Assembly: GCA_023411645.1 (NCBI GenBank)
Contig: JAEYON010000028.1
Coordinates: 1 to 10,676, forward strand
DNA: 10,676 nt
DNA from: Bacillota bacterium
GTDB taxonomy: Bacteria; Bacillota; Clostridia; Acetivibrionales; DTU013
Direction: 5' to 3'
The position numbers and the translations under genes were made by a program. Every line of letters starts with the position of its first letter. Position 1 is the stretch's first letter. Positions 1-6,875 of the stretch are shown here, one piece after another. The notes beneath the pieces were generated by a model. The model was not told where the DNA came from. It made no database searches and was given only the letters and a program-made list of their open reading frames with translations.

Positions 1-1995
1 CATAGAAGCCAAAACTATTTCGGGATCAACCGATATATAGGTAATGATGTAAGCCTGCTGGTTTAGCCCTGTCGGCTCAACTTCGAGAATTTTGGCATAG
101 CCTTTCAGTTCGCCGCTTCCACTTTCACTTTCAATTTCAAGTTCACCGGTATAGAAGGCGAGAAAGTCACCCGGGTCTACCGTTGTGGTCGCATCGAGTC
201 CAATATCGGCATATGTACTGTCATAGACAAATGTAGATACAGGAACGATAATAGAATTATTATTTGGATCGCCGTCTGTATCCGCATCGCTTTTTACCGG
301 CAGTACATCCGGTTTGAACAGCACCTGCTCGGGATTTGCGGCAGTATAGGTATATGTGTTGCCGTCGATATTTGTAACAGTTACATACGAAACACTGCCG
401 TCTTCGTCAGTACCTGCAGTTTCGCCGTTTCTCAGATCCGGCCTTGTGCCGGAATAAATTGCTACAGTGTCACCTTCCTTGATGCCGCCTCCATCATAGT
501 CGAATGTGCCGTTGGAGGTGTTTGTATCGACAGCCGATTTTCCGGCTTTTGTGACTGATGCAACAAACAGCCCGTCCAAAGCAGTGCCGGTCATATTTCT
601 TACACTGTCAGAGGACAGATATATGATGCTGTCGCTCAGGTTCAGGTTTTGCACCGGAGCCATCCCGGTTATGAAGTTGAACGTGCGGATAGTAGCCGGC
701 TGCTCAACTTCGTCTATTACAAACACAGCTGTACTGTCATCTGCCAGTTCAGCCTTATATGTCTGTCCGGGGGCATAGTCAGCCGAAACGGTAAATGTTC
801 CGCTGTCTGAGACTGTATAAGTCAGAGCGGCATTATTGGCGGTTATATTTTTGATCGTCAGGGCGGCTATTAATGCATCTTCGCTGTCTGCCCTGACCTG
901 GAAGGTAAAACTGGTGGAAACATCAGTCTTGGTGATGTAGCTGGGGGTATCAAGCTCAGAGATGGTACTGATGTTGTCGGCCATGTCCGCATAGAGTGTC
1001 ATGTTGCGGCTTACAGTATCGGTACTTTCAACCCTGCGGCTCATCTCTTCATCATAGTACCAGCCCAGGAACATTCTGTTTTGCTGATAGGGGGTTGGAA
1101 GGGAGGTAATTCTTGTACCAGAAGGGTAGGTCCCGGTCTCCGGCAGGATGACATCAGGGTCACTCCCGCCGCCCAACATAAATTCCACCTTGTAATAAGT
1201 GGTTGTGGAGCCACCGGGAGTTGTGGAACCGTCAGAAGAGGGGTTGGTATCCTCAACAGTCTTATCCGGAGTATCAGGGTCCACGCTAACGCGCCCGCTT
1301 TCGACGCCGGGCTCCTTGTACCAAGTCTCAACCGCCTTATCTGTGCGTAAGCAGAACATGGCGGCTTGCGCACGGGTGGCGTTTCCACTGGGATTGAATC
1401 CTTTTCCGTCGCCGTTGAGCAGGCCAGTTCTCCACAGCTTCAAAACTGCGTCCCGCGCCCACGGGGCCACCGTGTCAATATCTTCAGGGGTTGTGGTGAT
1501 ATTCGCTCCGGTATCATAGTTCACATTAAAGGCTTCAAAATAGCGCACAAAGAACACGGCCATCTGCTGCCGGTCTATGTATGTATCAGGAGAAAACTTT
1601 CCGTCTCCCATGCCACTGGTGATACCGTACTTGGCCGCCCATTCCACATAGGGGGCGTAGTAGGCATCTGCCGGCACATCCGAAAAGGTAGATTCACCTA
1701 TGTAGTTTGAGGTGTCCACCCCTGCCATACGCCCCAAAACGGTTACAAACATACCGCGGGTCATCGTTCCGTTTGGTTCAAATGTGGTTGCAGAAGTACC
1801 TGAGAAAAATCCATTCTCATTGGCATACAGCACCGCGTCATAGAACCAGTCCGTCTCCATTATGTCTGTAAATGGGGTTGTATTTGATGAGGGTACGGCA
1901 TCTCTGCCGTCACTCAGTGCTGCAAAGGTCGAGGCGGGCACCAGGGTAATTAATATACACAGCACAAGAAAAATGCTTAGTAGCTTTTTTATCAT
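1..1995 (-). CDS. SLH-domain cell-surface protein with InlB-type repeat (3' end outside window)
   Basis: Open from the ATG at 1995 to the window edge (665 codons, no stop), so the C-terminus is missing. Residues 1-25 form a signal peptide: Lys-Lys, a hydrophobic core, then an A-x-x-x-A type cleavage region ending STFA. Three SLH domains follow at about 42-91, 104-155 and 168-216. Their conserved W/FYxxAVxYA, F.P...xTR and GMGDGKFSPD elements are visible. SLH triplets bind pyruvylated secondary wall polymer, so this protein should be anchored on the cell wall. A Thr/Ser/Pro/Asp linker (about 237-266) leads to an InlB B-repeat-like unit (about 268-338, ending FLGWYYDEEM...NMTLYADM). After that come beta-rich, Asp/Thr-rich segments, including an Asp-rich DADTDGDPNNN stretch that could bind calcium. 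The start is supported by AGGAGG nine bases upstream. The function of the C-terminal part is not recognised; adhesin or scaffold is a guess. Confidence 0.9.
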   Translation of the reverse strand, partial: MIKKLLSIFLVLCILITLVPASTFAALSDGRDAVPSSNTTPFTDIMETDWFYDAVLYANENGFFSGTSATTFEPNGTMTRGMFVTVLGRMAGVDTSNYIGESTFSDVPADAYYAPYVEWAAKYGITSGMGDGKFSPDTYIDRQQMAVFFVRYFEAFNVNYDTGANITTTPEDIDTVAPWARDAVLKLWRTGLLNGDGKGFNPSGNATRAQAAMFCLRTDKAVETWYKEPGVESGRVSVDPDTPDKTVEDTNPSSDGSTTPGGSTTTYYKVEFMLGGGSDPDVILPETGTYPSGTRITSLPTPYQQNRMFLGWYYDEEMSRRVESTDTVSRNMTLYADMADNISTISELDTPSYITKTDVSTSFTFQVRADSEDALIAALTIKNITANNAALTYTVSDSGTFTVSADYAPGQTYKAELADDSTAVFVIDEVEQPATIRTFNFITGMAPVQNLNLSDSIIYLSSDSVRNMTGTALDGLFVASVTKAGKSAVDTNTSNGTFDYDGGGIKEGDTVAIYSGTRPDLRNGETAGTDEDGSVSYVTVTNIDGNTYTYTAANPEQVLFKPDVLPVKSDADTDGDPNNNSIIVPVSTFVYDSTYADIGLDATTTVDPGDFLAFYTGELEIESESGSGELKGYAKILEVEPTGLNQQAYIITYISVDPEIVLASM

Positions 1996-2004
1996 TTTCG
2001 TGTT

Positions 2005-2010
2005 CCTCCT
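2005..2010 (-). promoter_or_regulatory. Ribosome binding site of the SLH gene
   Basis: Perfect AGGAGG on the minus strand, nine bases before the ATG at 1995. It fixes the start codon directly ahead of the signal peptide. Confidence 0.85.
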
Positions 2011-2044
2011 TAGAAATAACTTGTAAACTAGCTTTATTGCTGCA

Positions 2045-2073
2045 ATTACAAAAATGAATCCACGATATATCAA
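2045..2073 (-). promoter_or_regulatory. Predicted sigma-A-type promoter of the SLH gene
   Basis: On the minus strand TTGATA (2068-2073) and TGTAAT (2045-2050) are separated by exactly 17 bases; each differs from the consensus at one position. The predicted transcription start lies near 2038, giving a leader of about 43 bases before the ATG. The -35 hexamer overlaps one arm of the inverted repeat at 2071-2100. Confidence 0.6.
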
Positions 2074-2100
2074 TCTATCAAAAATTCTCCGTATAGATTG
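2071..2100. repeat. Inverted repeat overlapping the SLH promoter -35 (operator candidate)
   Basis: CAATCTAT (2071-2078) and ATAGATTG (2093-2100) are perfect 8-bp inverted arms around a 14-base spacer, about two helical turns centre to centre. The left arm overlaps the -35 hexamer of the SLH promoter, which suits a repressor or regulator site. No regulator gene next to it suggests which protein binds. Confidence 0.5.
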
Positions 2101-2106
2101 TCCTCT

Positions 2107-2141
2107 GCATGAAACATGGTTTTTTCAGCATGAAACATGGT
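2107..2141. repeat. Two perfect 14-bp direct repeats phased at 21 bp
   Basis: GCATGAAACATGGT occurs at 2107-2120 and again at 2128-2141, with 7 bases between copies and a 21-bp period, so both copies face the same side of the helix. On the minus strand each reads ACCATGTTTCATGC, upstream of the SLH promoter. The geometry is like the paired direct repeats bound by LytTR-type response regulators, but the sequence is not a good match to the known consensus. It could also serve the ancestral GH5-like gene starting at 2152. Confidence 0.55.
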
Positions 2142-2151
2142 CTAGAGTATT

Positions 2152-2271
2152 ATGTTAACTAAAACTACATTTTTACAGGCTAGGAACGGTGATTTTTTTA
2201 TCAAAGATGAAAGGGTTATTTTAAGAGGATTTGCTGTAGGTTAGTGGATGAACTTCGAACACGGACTTTCA
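2152..2271 (+). pseudogene. Relic of a GH5-like glycoside hydrolase N-terminus
   Basis: A reading frame from the ATG at 2152 translates to 30 residues ending DERVILRGFAVG, then a TAG stop at 2242-2244. The same frame resumes with WMNFEHG. Joined, RGFAVG-x-WMNFEH matches the typical beginning of GH5-like (cellulase-fold) hydrolases, in which the mature protein starts with a K/R-I-V...-x-LRGF-x-(L/V)G-x-W(M/L)N-x-E(H/N) strand. A single change of a Ser codon to TAG would explain the stop. After about 2262 the similarity ends and no further family motifs appear. There is no Shine-Dalgarno before the ATG. I read it as a truncated, dead gene remnant; the family assignment is from memory of the motif only. 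Confidence 0.5.
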
Positions 2272-2300
2272 CCGCTGAGCTACTGCCCATGTCGGGAGAA

Positions 2301-2338
2301 CAAAAATAAACCCGGGAGTATTTTAAATAACTCCCAGG
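2301..2338 (-). terminator. Rho-independent terminator downstream of the QueD-like gene
   Basis: On the minus strand CCTGGGAGT (2330-2338) pairs with ACTCCCGGG (2311-2319), one G-T wobble, around a 10-base A/T loop, followed by TTTATTTTTG. It sits about 80 bases after the stop of the gene at 2419-2982. On the plus strand the hairpin is followed by CTTTTA, so it may act weakly in that direction too. Confidence 0.75.
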
Positions 2339-2418
2339 CTTTTATCCCTCTGTGTACACAACCTAAAAAACTTTATTTATTCGTATTGTCATATAAACAT
2401 ATCAAAAATCAAATTAGG

Positions 2419-2982
2419 CTATTTCCTGTATCCGCATTTTGGGCAAACGCCATTTTCGTTTAAGGTAATGCCGCATAACGGGCAGCGGTCTATAGCCTTT
2501 TGGGGCTCATATTCTTCTGTTGCACCATTTACTCCGCTCGTGAAGGTGATCTTAACTATATTAAGCTTATCTTTTAGTAAATCGTATACAATTTTGATCA
2601 TACCTTCGACCGTCATTGTTTCTTTTGTTACAACTAAACGACATTCCGGATACGCCGTTGCAAGCTCTGTTTTAAAAGCAGGGCCTTTTTGCATATTTGT
2701 TGGCGCTCCGTTCTTAATACCTTGAGCTTCGTAAACTCCGAGAATTGCTGGAAGCAACGGATCATCTTCTCTTAAAACCAGAGCATGGTCAAAATTCTGT
2801 AAAACTTCCCAAGCTGTTTTCTTAATTTCATTACAAGGGAAAACCATATTGACTCCCATGTTGACAGAATCTTCAACCTCAAGTGTCAGTATACCTGTGT
2901 GCCCGTGTAAATATTGCGCTTCGCCTTTGAACCCATAAAATCTGTGTGCATACTGTAAGTCTAATGTAGTGAAACTTCGCAT
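2419..2982 (-). CDS. QueD/PTPS-fold protein with C-terminal zinc ribbon
   Basis: 187 residues of the 6-pyruvoyl-tetrahydropterin synthase / 6-carboxy-tetrahydropterin synthase (QueD) fold. Zinc-ligand candidates are H13 (YAHRF) and H26/H28 (LHGHTG); the catalytic-triad pair appears as FDHALVL (D65, H66); TVEGM (E126) matches the usual PTxEN region. QueD makes the pterin precursor of queuosine. Oddities: the position of the catalytic Cys of the family (three residues before LHGH) is Ala22, with Glu21 next to it; the Glu near the usual KET motif is not evident (FTSGVNGATEEY); about 45 extra residues lie between FDH and TVE; and a CPLCG-x8-VCPKCG zinc ribbon (C167, C170, C180, C183) is appended. 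No other queuosine gene is adjacent. AAGGAG seven bases upstream supports the start. The fold is confident; whether it makes a queuosine precursor is doubtful. Confidence 0.8.
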   Translation of the reverse strand: MRSFTTLDLQYAHRFYGFKGEAQYLHGHTGILTLEVEDSVNMGVNMVFPCNEIKKTAWEVLQNFDHALVLREDDPLLPAILGVYEAQGIKNGAPTNMQKGPAFKTELATAYPECRLVVTKETMTVEGMIKIVYDLLKDKLNIVKITFTSGVNGATEEYEPQKAIDRCPLCGITLNENGVCPKCGYRK

Positions 2983-2989
2983 AGTTGGT

Positions 2990-2995
2990 CTCCTT
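2990..2995 (-). promoter_or_regulatory. Ribosome binding site of the QueD-like gene
   Basis: AAGGAG on the minus strand, seven bases before the ATG at 2982, at the 3' end of the structured leader. Confidence 0.75.
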
Positions 2996-3030
2996 ATATT
3001 ATTATGTATTTACGGGTTTATTGCTCCCAG

Positions 3031-3100
3031 ATGCGCACATAATTGTGCTTGCCGGTTGCCTGTACCCATTTTATTATTACCACAGGGTAGCTCAGGCAAA
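3031..3100 (-). ncRNA. Structured 5' leader of the QueD-like gene (possible riboswitch or attenuator)
   Basis: On the minus strand TTGCCTG (3093-3099) pairs perfectly with CAGGCAA (3056-3062), and inside it TACCC (3085-3089) pairs with GGGTA (3063-3067). This gives a 12-bp stem with a 3-base bulge and a 17-base A-rich loop. Directly downstream, CGGCAA repeats the GGCAA core, so TTGCC has two possible partners. A second hairpin follows, GCACA/TGTGC with loop ATTA (3035-3048). Leaders of this gene family are often preQ1 or pterin/folate riboswitches, but I could not match any known consensus. It may equally be a protein-binding or RNA-stability element. Confidence 0.4.
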
Positions 3101-3106
3101 CATTTT

Positions 3107-3160
3107 TAATAAATCATTTATTACTTTCAAGGCAGACACCCTTTGAAACATGATTTATTA
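3107..3160. repeat. 54-bp imperfect inverted repeat
   Basis: TAATAAATCAT (3107-3117) and ATGATTTATTA (3150-3160) are perfect 11-bp arms. An inner stem TTTCAAGG (3125-3132) pairs with the segment CTTTGAAA (3141-3148) apart from one G-T wobble. Neither strand has a U-run after the hairpin, so it is not a normal terminator. It lies 80 bases beyond the stop of the STAND-like gene and upstream of the QueD-like leader. The rest of the 2983-3240 gap (3161-3240) shows nothing else I can support. Confidence 0.55.
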
Positions 3161-3240
3161 TGTGAAATGGAGGAATATGTTTTATATTTGTTACTAAAAA
3201 CAATCTTTTCACGTATATGTTGAAGCTTTGTTTTCACCAA

Positions 3241-6066
3241 TCACATGCCGCATACAATATCATCTTCAATTAACCTATCAATAAATAAGTCTTCATCAAA
3301 GTCAATGCTTGTATTCTCCTGTGAGTCTCTAAACTGCTCTGCAAAATATTGGAGAGTTAAGAGATTAGCCACTAAGCTGTTTGTTGAATCAAACGGATTT
3401 TTCCAATCCCACAATGGATTTTCCAGGCAGTAATTAATTGCAACCTTACAATTTTCTATCACTGAGTTGTTTCTTACCTTTGAAAATGACTTTGAATTAT
3501 TCTTAAATATTATCCTGCTCAGATTATAATAAAATGCCGGAACTTTATTTTTCAATTTACTGTTTATTTCAATTGCTTGTGAAATTTCTCTTTCGGCATT
3601 ATCATAATCTTCATTTGACAAAAATAAGAATAGGCCTCTCCAATTGTGCCCCCATGCATTATCAGGATTGAAAATCAATCCGGTATTAAAAAACCGCTCA
3701 ATTTCAGGCCACTTGCTTCTATCATAATGATTCTGCTTAAACAACGCCCACGCTTTTGTGCAATATACCATAGAGAACAGCCTGGCCTTATACTTATTGT
3801 TTTCAGGTATCTGTTTATCTTTATTTATTACTGAATCACACAACTTAATTATTTCATCATACTCAGAAAATGCAAACAGCAGGTGGCATAAATACCCAAA
3901 CGCATTTAACAGGCAAGGATTTTTCTCAAGTAAACTTCTTAAATTTTTCTCAGCTTCCGCTTTTGTTATTTGTCCTTTGGAATATTGTCGCCGAATATTT
4001 CTCGCTTTATCATCATCGGTTAACGAGTTGTATTTAATTATTTCCGCATTTTCATCTGCCAGATTAATCAGTTTGTTAATACTCTTATAAAAATATGTAC
4101 TCAAAAAGATAGATTCATAATGGTTTAACTGTTCTCTTGCTTCTTTATAATAACCACATTTTATTAAGACATTAATTGCTGAACACATAGCGGCAATACC
4201 TGGTTTTTTATTAATAATTTCTCTGGTAATCGGAACAATTTTTTCATGATCCTTTGGATTGGCTGAATAACAAAACATCATAATAATCAGGCTATACACC
4301 GCTTGCGTACTCGATATTTTTTCACCCAACTCAGCAATCTCAATAGCACGATCATATTGTTTATTAGCTTGAAATATTCTGGCACACATATTTATTAATA
4401 AAGCCGCTGTATCGTTATCAAGATTCATAAATTTATTTCTGCTTAATTCATTAACAAGAAAATTCAAAGATTGTATCCCTTCAGTCACGTAAAGAATAGA
4501 AGCAGCTTTCTCAAGAGCAAAATTAAAAATAAACTTTTTATGATCTTCTTTCAACAATTCTATATTCTGAAACACCTGAGATATTATTTTACTCCAATAG
4601 TTAGACTCGTTATTTTCATTCTTATAATATTCAGCGTATATAACATCACATAATGTTTTAGCAATTATTCTATGCCTGGTACTTACAAAAGAGGAGTTTC
4701 TGTTAAACTTAATAATATCTTTTAGTCCTGCAACCTCACTTAAGGTACCATAATCTATATCTAGAATTCTTTCTAACAGCGACTCGGGAACCTGCACGCC
4801 ATATTTATCACATAATGAGGTGATACTATACAAATTTCTATATTTCGGTGGAAGCTCCATAAACTCTCTAAAAAGAACATTCCCAAAATTATCCTCTTTA
4901 TCTCTTGCATATAAAGCTTCTATCAGTGCAACAAGCAGTACTTTATTTGCCTTCCGTTCAAATATAGTTCTAATTTCTGAAAAAGGCCTCCCTTCTAAGT
5001 TCCCAAGGGAATTGAATGTATCCAGTTTTTGAATTAACTCTTCTATTTCCTGTCCGCGTAAATCTAAAGGTATGTTCCAAACTGTAAGCTTACTTCCTGC
5101 GCTTACTTCAAAGTTTTTGTCAATAATCAGCCTGTTTCTTTGGAAATGATTACTTTCCATCACAATATAAAGACTTATGTTTCTGTCTTTGAATGTCTTT
5201 ACCAGCGATATGAAATCCTCCATGATCGTTTCTTCAGCATACTCATCCGAAAAATCCATGGAGATCCTAATAAAAAAGTGAACTCTTCTATCAGATCTTT
5301 GTTTCTTTGTATATATCCCTAGTTCCCTGGCGATGTCTTTAGAGATCTTCCCATATCTATTGTCAAACCAAGTTGTATAATGTCCATTTTTTGCCAATAG
5401 AAAGCAAAGCTGCTTGGCGATGGTCGTCTTACCTACTCCTTTTGGTCCTGTCAGCATATATCCTTTTAATTTCATGCTGTTATTTAGATTCTCTATGTCA
5501 CTGCAAACCCTATTATGTACTTCCTCCAGTATACCCCTGTTAACTGGTATATTAAAGAATATCTCATCCCACTCTGCTTCAAATCCCTTGAAAAAATTGG
5601 TTTTGTTAATAACCTTATTGGAATCATAGTACGCAGCTAAAAGTCCATTTACATGCTCAAAATCATCCATATACTTATACTTATAATTATTGTCATAATT
5701 ATATTTTGTATCATCCAGCTCCTCCAAACCCTTGACACCAGAAAAAGCCAGGATTAAGAGAGCTTTTATAAACATTTCATATCCATCGTTCTGATATTTT
5801 TCAAGATATGAACTCCATAGATCCTTTGATTTTAAAAACATTATAATAAGAGACATTTTTAATGCTTCGTCATTTTTATCATTAAGTATAAAGAATTTAT
5901 TATAGAAATTATGGTATTCAAAATCCGTTCTGCTTTTCTTCTTGTTCTTTACCCTTGAAATCTCATCAGACCCAATTCCCAGAACATCTGCAATTGCAGC
6001 GGATGTAAGCCCGTAAACATTAGTCAGAATATTAATAATTGTACTTTGATCTATCTCCTTCTCCAT
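3241..6066 (-). CDS. HTH / STAND-like P-loop NTPase / TPR-like protein
   Basis: About 941 residues, no match I can name. Residues about 7-40 look like a helix-turn-helix (LTSAAIADVLGIGSDEISRV). A helical region follows, then a Walker A motif GPKGVGKT at 207-214. The Walker B Asp is not obvious: candidates are D271 (FFIRISMDF) or E304 (SLYIVMES). A region around 460-480 carries STRHRIIAKTL, a motif type seen after the ATPase core in STAND proteins. From about 565 to 855 the chain is repetitive alpha-helical with TPR-like pairs (QYDRAIEIAELGE, GYYKEAREQL, DYDNAEREISQAIEIN). STAND proteins are ligand-sensing switches whose repeats detect a trigger. The upstream ATG at 6081 adds five residues but lacks a ribosome binding site; the ATG at 6066 follows GGGGGA. 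The gene is strikingly A/T-rich next to the SLH and GH120 genes, suggesting acquisition. It is divergent from the NYN nuclease gene. Alternatives: MalT-like regulator or anti-phage sensor. Confidence 0.75.
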   Translation of the reverse strand: MEKEIDQSTIINILTNVYGLTSAAIADVLGIGSDEISRVKNKKKSRTDFEYHNFYNKFFILNDKNDEALKMSLIIMFLKSKDLWSSYLEKYQNDGYEMFIKALLILAFSGVKGLEELDDTKYNYDNNYKYKYMDDFEHVNGLLAAYYDSNKVINKTNFFKGFEAEWDEIFFNIPVNRGILEEVHNRVCSDIENLNNSMKLKGYMLTGPKGVGKTTIAKQLCFLLAKNGHYTTWFDNRYGKISKDIARELGIYTKKQRSDRRVHFFIRISMDFSDEYAEETIMEDFISLVKTFKDRNISLYIVMESNHFQRNRLIIDKNFEVSAGSKLTVWNIPLDLRGQEIEELIQKLDTFNSLGNLEGRPFSEIRTIFERKANKVLLVALIEALYARDKEDNFGNVLFREFMELPPKYRNLYSITSLCDKYGVQVPESLLERILDIDYGTLSEVAGLKDIIKFNRNSSFVSTRHRIIAKTLCDVIYAEYYKNENNESNYWSKIISQVFQNIELLKEDHKKFIFNFALEKAASILYVTEGIQSLNFLVNELSRNKFMNLDNDTAALLINMCARIFQANKQYDRAIEIAELGEKISSTQAVYSLIIMMFCYSANPKDHEKIVPITREIINKKPGIAAMCSAINVLIKCGYYKEAREQLNHYESIFLSTYFYKSINKLINLADENAEIIKYNSLTDDDKARNIRRQYSKGQITKAEAEKNLRSLLEKNPCLLNAFGYLCHLLFAFSEYDEIIKLCDSVINKDKQIPENNKYKARLFSMVYCTKAWALFKQNHYDRSKWPEIERFFNTGLIFNPDNAWGHNWRGLFLFLSNEDYDNAEREISQAIEINSKLKNKVPAFYYNLSRIIFKNNSKSFSKVRNNSVIENCKVAINYCLENPLWDWKNPFDSTNSLVANLLTLQYFAEQFRDSQENTSIDFDEDLFIDRLIEDDIVCGM

Positions 6067-6109
6067 ACTTTCCCCCAACATAGTTTATTTCCAGGAGCAA
6101 GACTACAAG

Positions 6110-6131
6110 ATTTATACAACATTTATACAAC
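6110..6131. repeat. Tandem 11-bp direct repeat in the STAND gene leader
   Basis: ATTTATACAAC occurs twice back to back (6110-6120, 6121-6131), one helical turn apart. On the minus strand it lies between the predicted promoter and the start of the STAND-like gene, where a bound protein would block transcription. It may also be bound as part of divergent control. Confidence 0.55.
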
Positions 6132-6137
6132 GACCTT

Positions 6138-6166
6138 TTGGTAAATATCTCTTATTATTATACCAA
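6138..6166. promoter_or_regulatory. Operator-like inverted repeat and extended -10 promoter between the divergent genes
   Basis: On the minus strand TGGTATAAT (6157-6165) is an extended -10 element reading toward the STAND-like gene; no good -35 is seen. It is embedded in two nested inverted repeats: TTGGTA (6138-6143) with TACCAA (6161-6166), and CTCTT (6149-6153) with AAGAG (6165-6169). A repressor bound here would cover the -10. I see no convincing plus-strand -35/-10 pair for the NYN gene; TATTAT and TATGAT hexamers are present but poorly placed. Confidence 0.45.
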
Positions 6167-6199
6167 GAGCTATGATAACACGAAAGGAGAATTTAAAGA

Positions 6200-6865
6200 A
6201 TGAAAAATGACATATTAAGGGTTGCTGTTTTCATGGACGGGAATTATTTCTCCAAAGTTAATGAGTATTACAGATTTTGCCACCATGCTAAACGGAACAT
6301 CAATCTCCCAGGTCTTTTTGAATTCATCAGAGAAAAAGTTTCCTTTTTTGAGGAAATCAACAAGAAGTATTGTCAAGTTGTGGAAAACCACTGGTTTAGG
6401 GGAAGATTTACTACGAGTAACATGGAGCAAAAGTATCAGGATGACTTAAGAAGACTTACCCAACTGACGCATGAAAGGAAAATGTCTGATATTTTCATGC
6501 ACATGGGTATTGTGCAGCATGTATTCCCGATGCAGATAAATCCTGTTACAGGTGAAGCACACGAAAAAGGCATCGATGTATGGCTATCACTGGAAGCATT
6601 CGAGCTGGCTTATCTTAAGAAGTTTGACGTTCTTGTGCTTGTCGCTGGTGATTCGGATTATGTGCCACTGGTTCGCAAGCTAAACGGGATTGGCACACGG
6701 GTGCTGGTTCTCGGTTGGGAATTAGATGCTGAAGGCGGAAACAGGCCTGTCAGAACTAGTCAAAGCTTATTGGACGAGTGTTCATATCCACTCATTATGA
6801 ATACAATCATTGACGACAAGACAAATAAAAACAACGCCATCGTCCAGGCTATATTTGGCCAATAA
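6200..6865 (+). CDS. NYN-domain (PIN-like, LabA/DUF88-type) nuclease
   Basis: 221 residues spanning a NYN/PIN-like fold. The acidic metal-binding residues of the family are all visible: D13 in VFMDGNYF, D126 in EKGIDVWLS, and D151 and D153 in VLVAGDSDYVPLV, followed by a hydrophobic strand (GTRVLVLGWE). NYN proteins are typically Mg-dependent ribonucleases. The protein has a full-length core with a short C-terminal tail (about 190-221); no extra domain is seen. The start has GGAG about 10 bases upstream. It lies head to head with the STAND-like gene across a 133-base gap holding shared operator-like repeats, and upstream of two small reading frames spaced for co-transcription. I infer it acts as the effector of, or is regulated with, the STAND protein; RNA substrate unknown. 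Confidence 0.85.
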   Translation: MKNDILRVAVFMDGNYFSKVNEYYRFCHHAKRNINLPGLFEFIREKVSFFEEINKKYCQVVENHWFRGRFTTSNMEQKYQDDLRRLTQLTHERKMSDIFMHMGIVQHVFPMQINPVTGEAHEKGIDVWLSLEAFELAYLKKFDVLVLVAGDSDYVPLVRKLNGIGTRVLVLGWELDAEGGNRPVRTSQSLLDECSYPLIMNTIIDDKTNKNNAIVQAIFGQ

Positions 6866-6875
6866 GGAGGTGAAC

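Noticed and set aside
506..1710. Several plus-strand open frames opposite the SLH gene and a minus-strand frame at 1041-1388 in another phase
   Set aside because: They overlap the long SLH frame, which has a signal peptide, domain motifs and a ribosome binding site. The alternatives lack these and show low-complexity translations.
2107..2141. CRISPR array
   Set aside because: Only two 14-bp repeats with a 7-bp gap; no array and no cas genes.
2245..2290. Intact tRNA gene on the minus strand
   Set aside because: A TAGCTCAGCGG box and a GTTCGAA box are present, but they are far too close for a tRNA, there is no anticodon arm, and the acceptor stem does not pair. The bases around GTTCGAA are better explained as the WMNFEH codons of the GH5 relic.
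2468..2725. Plus-strand 85-residue frame opposite the QueD-like gene
   Set aside because: It lies entirely inside a gene with clear family motifs and has no ribosome binding site.
3107..3160. Rho-independent terminator of the STAND-like gene
   Set aside because: The hairpin is followed by A-rich rather than U-rich sequence on the minus strand and no U-run on the plus strand.
3245..5629. Many plus-strand 60-110-residue frames opposite the STAND-like gene
   Set aside because: Antisense shadows of the A/T-rich gene; no motifs and no ribosome binding sites.
6066..6081. The upstream ATG at 6081 as the STAND gene start
   Set aside because: No ribosome binding site before it; the ATG at 6066 has a purine-rich GGGGGA at a suitable distance. 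The difference is only five residues.
6215..6449. Frames overlapping the NYN gene on both strands
   Set aside because: The NYN frame contains every conserved acidic motif; the others are shadows.
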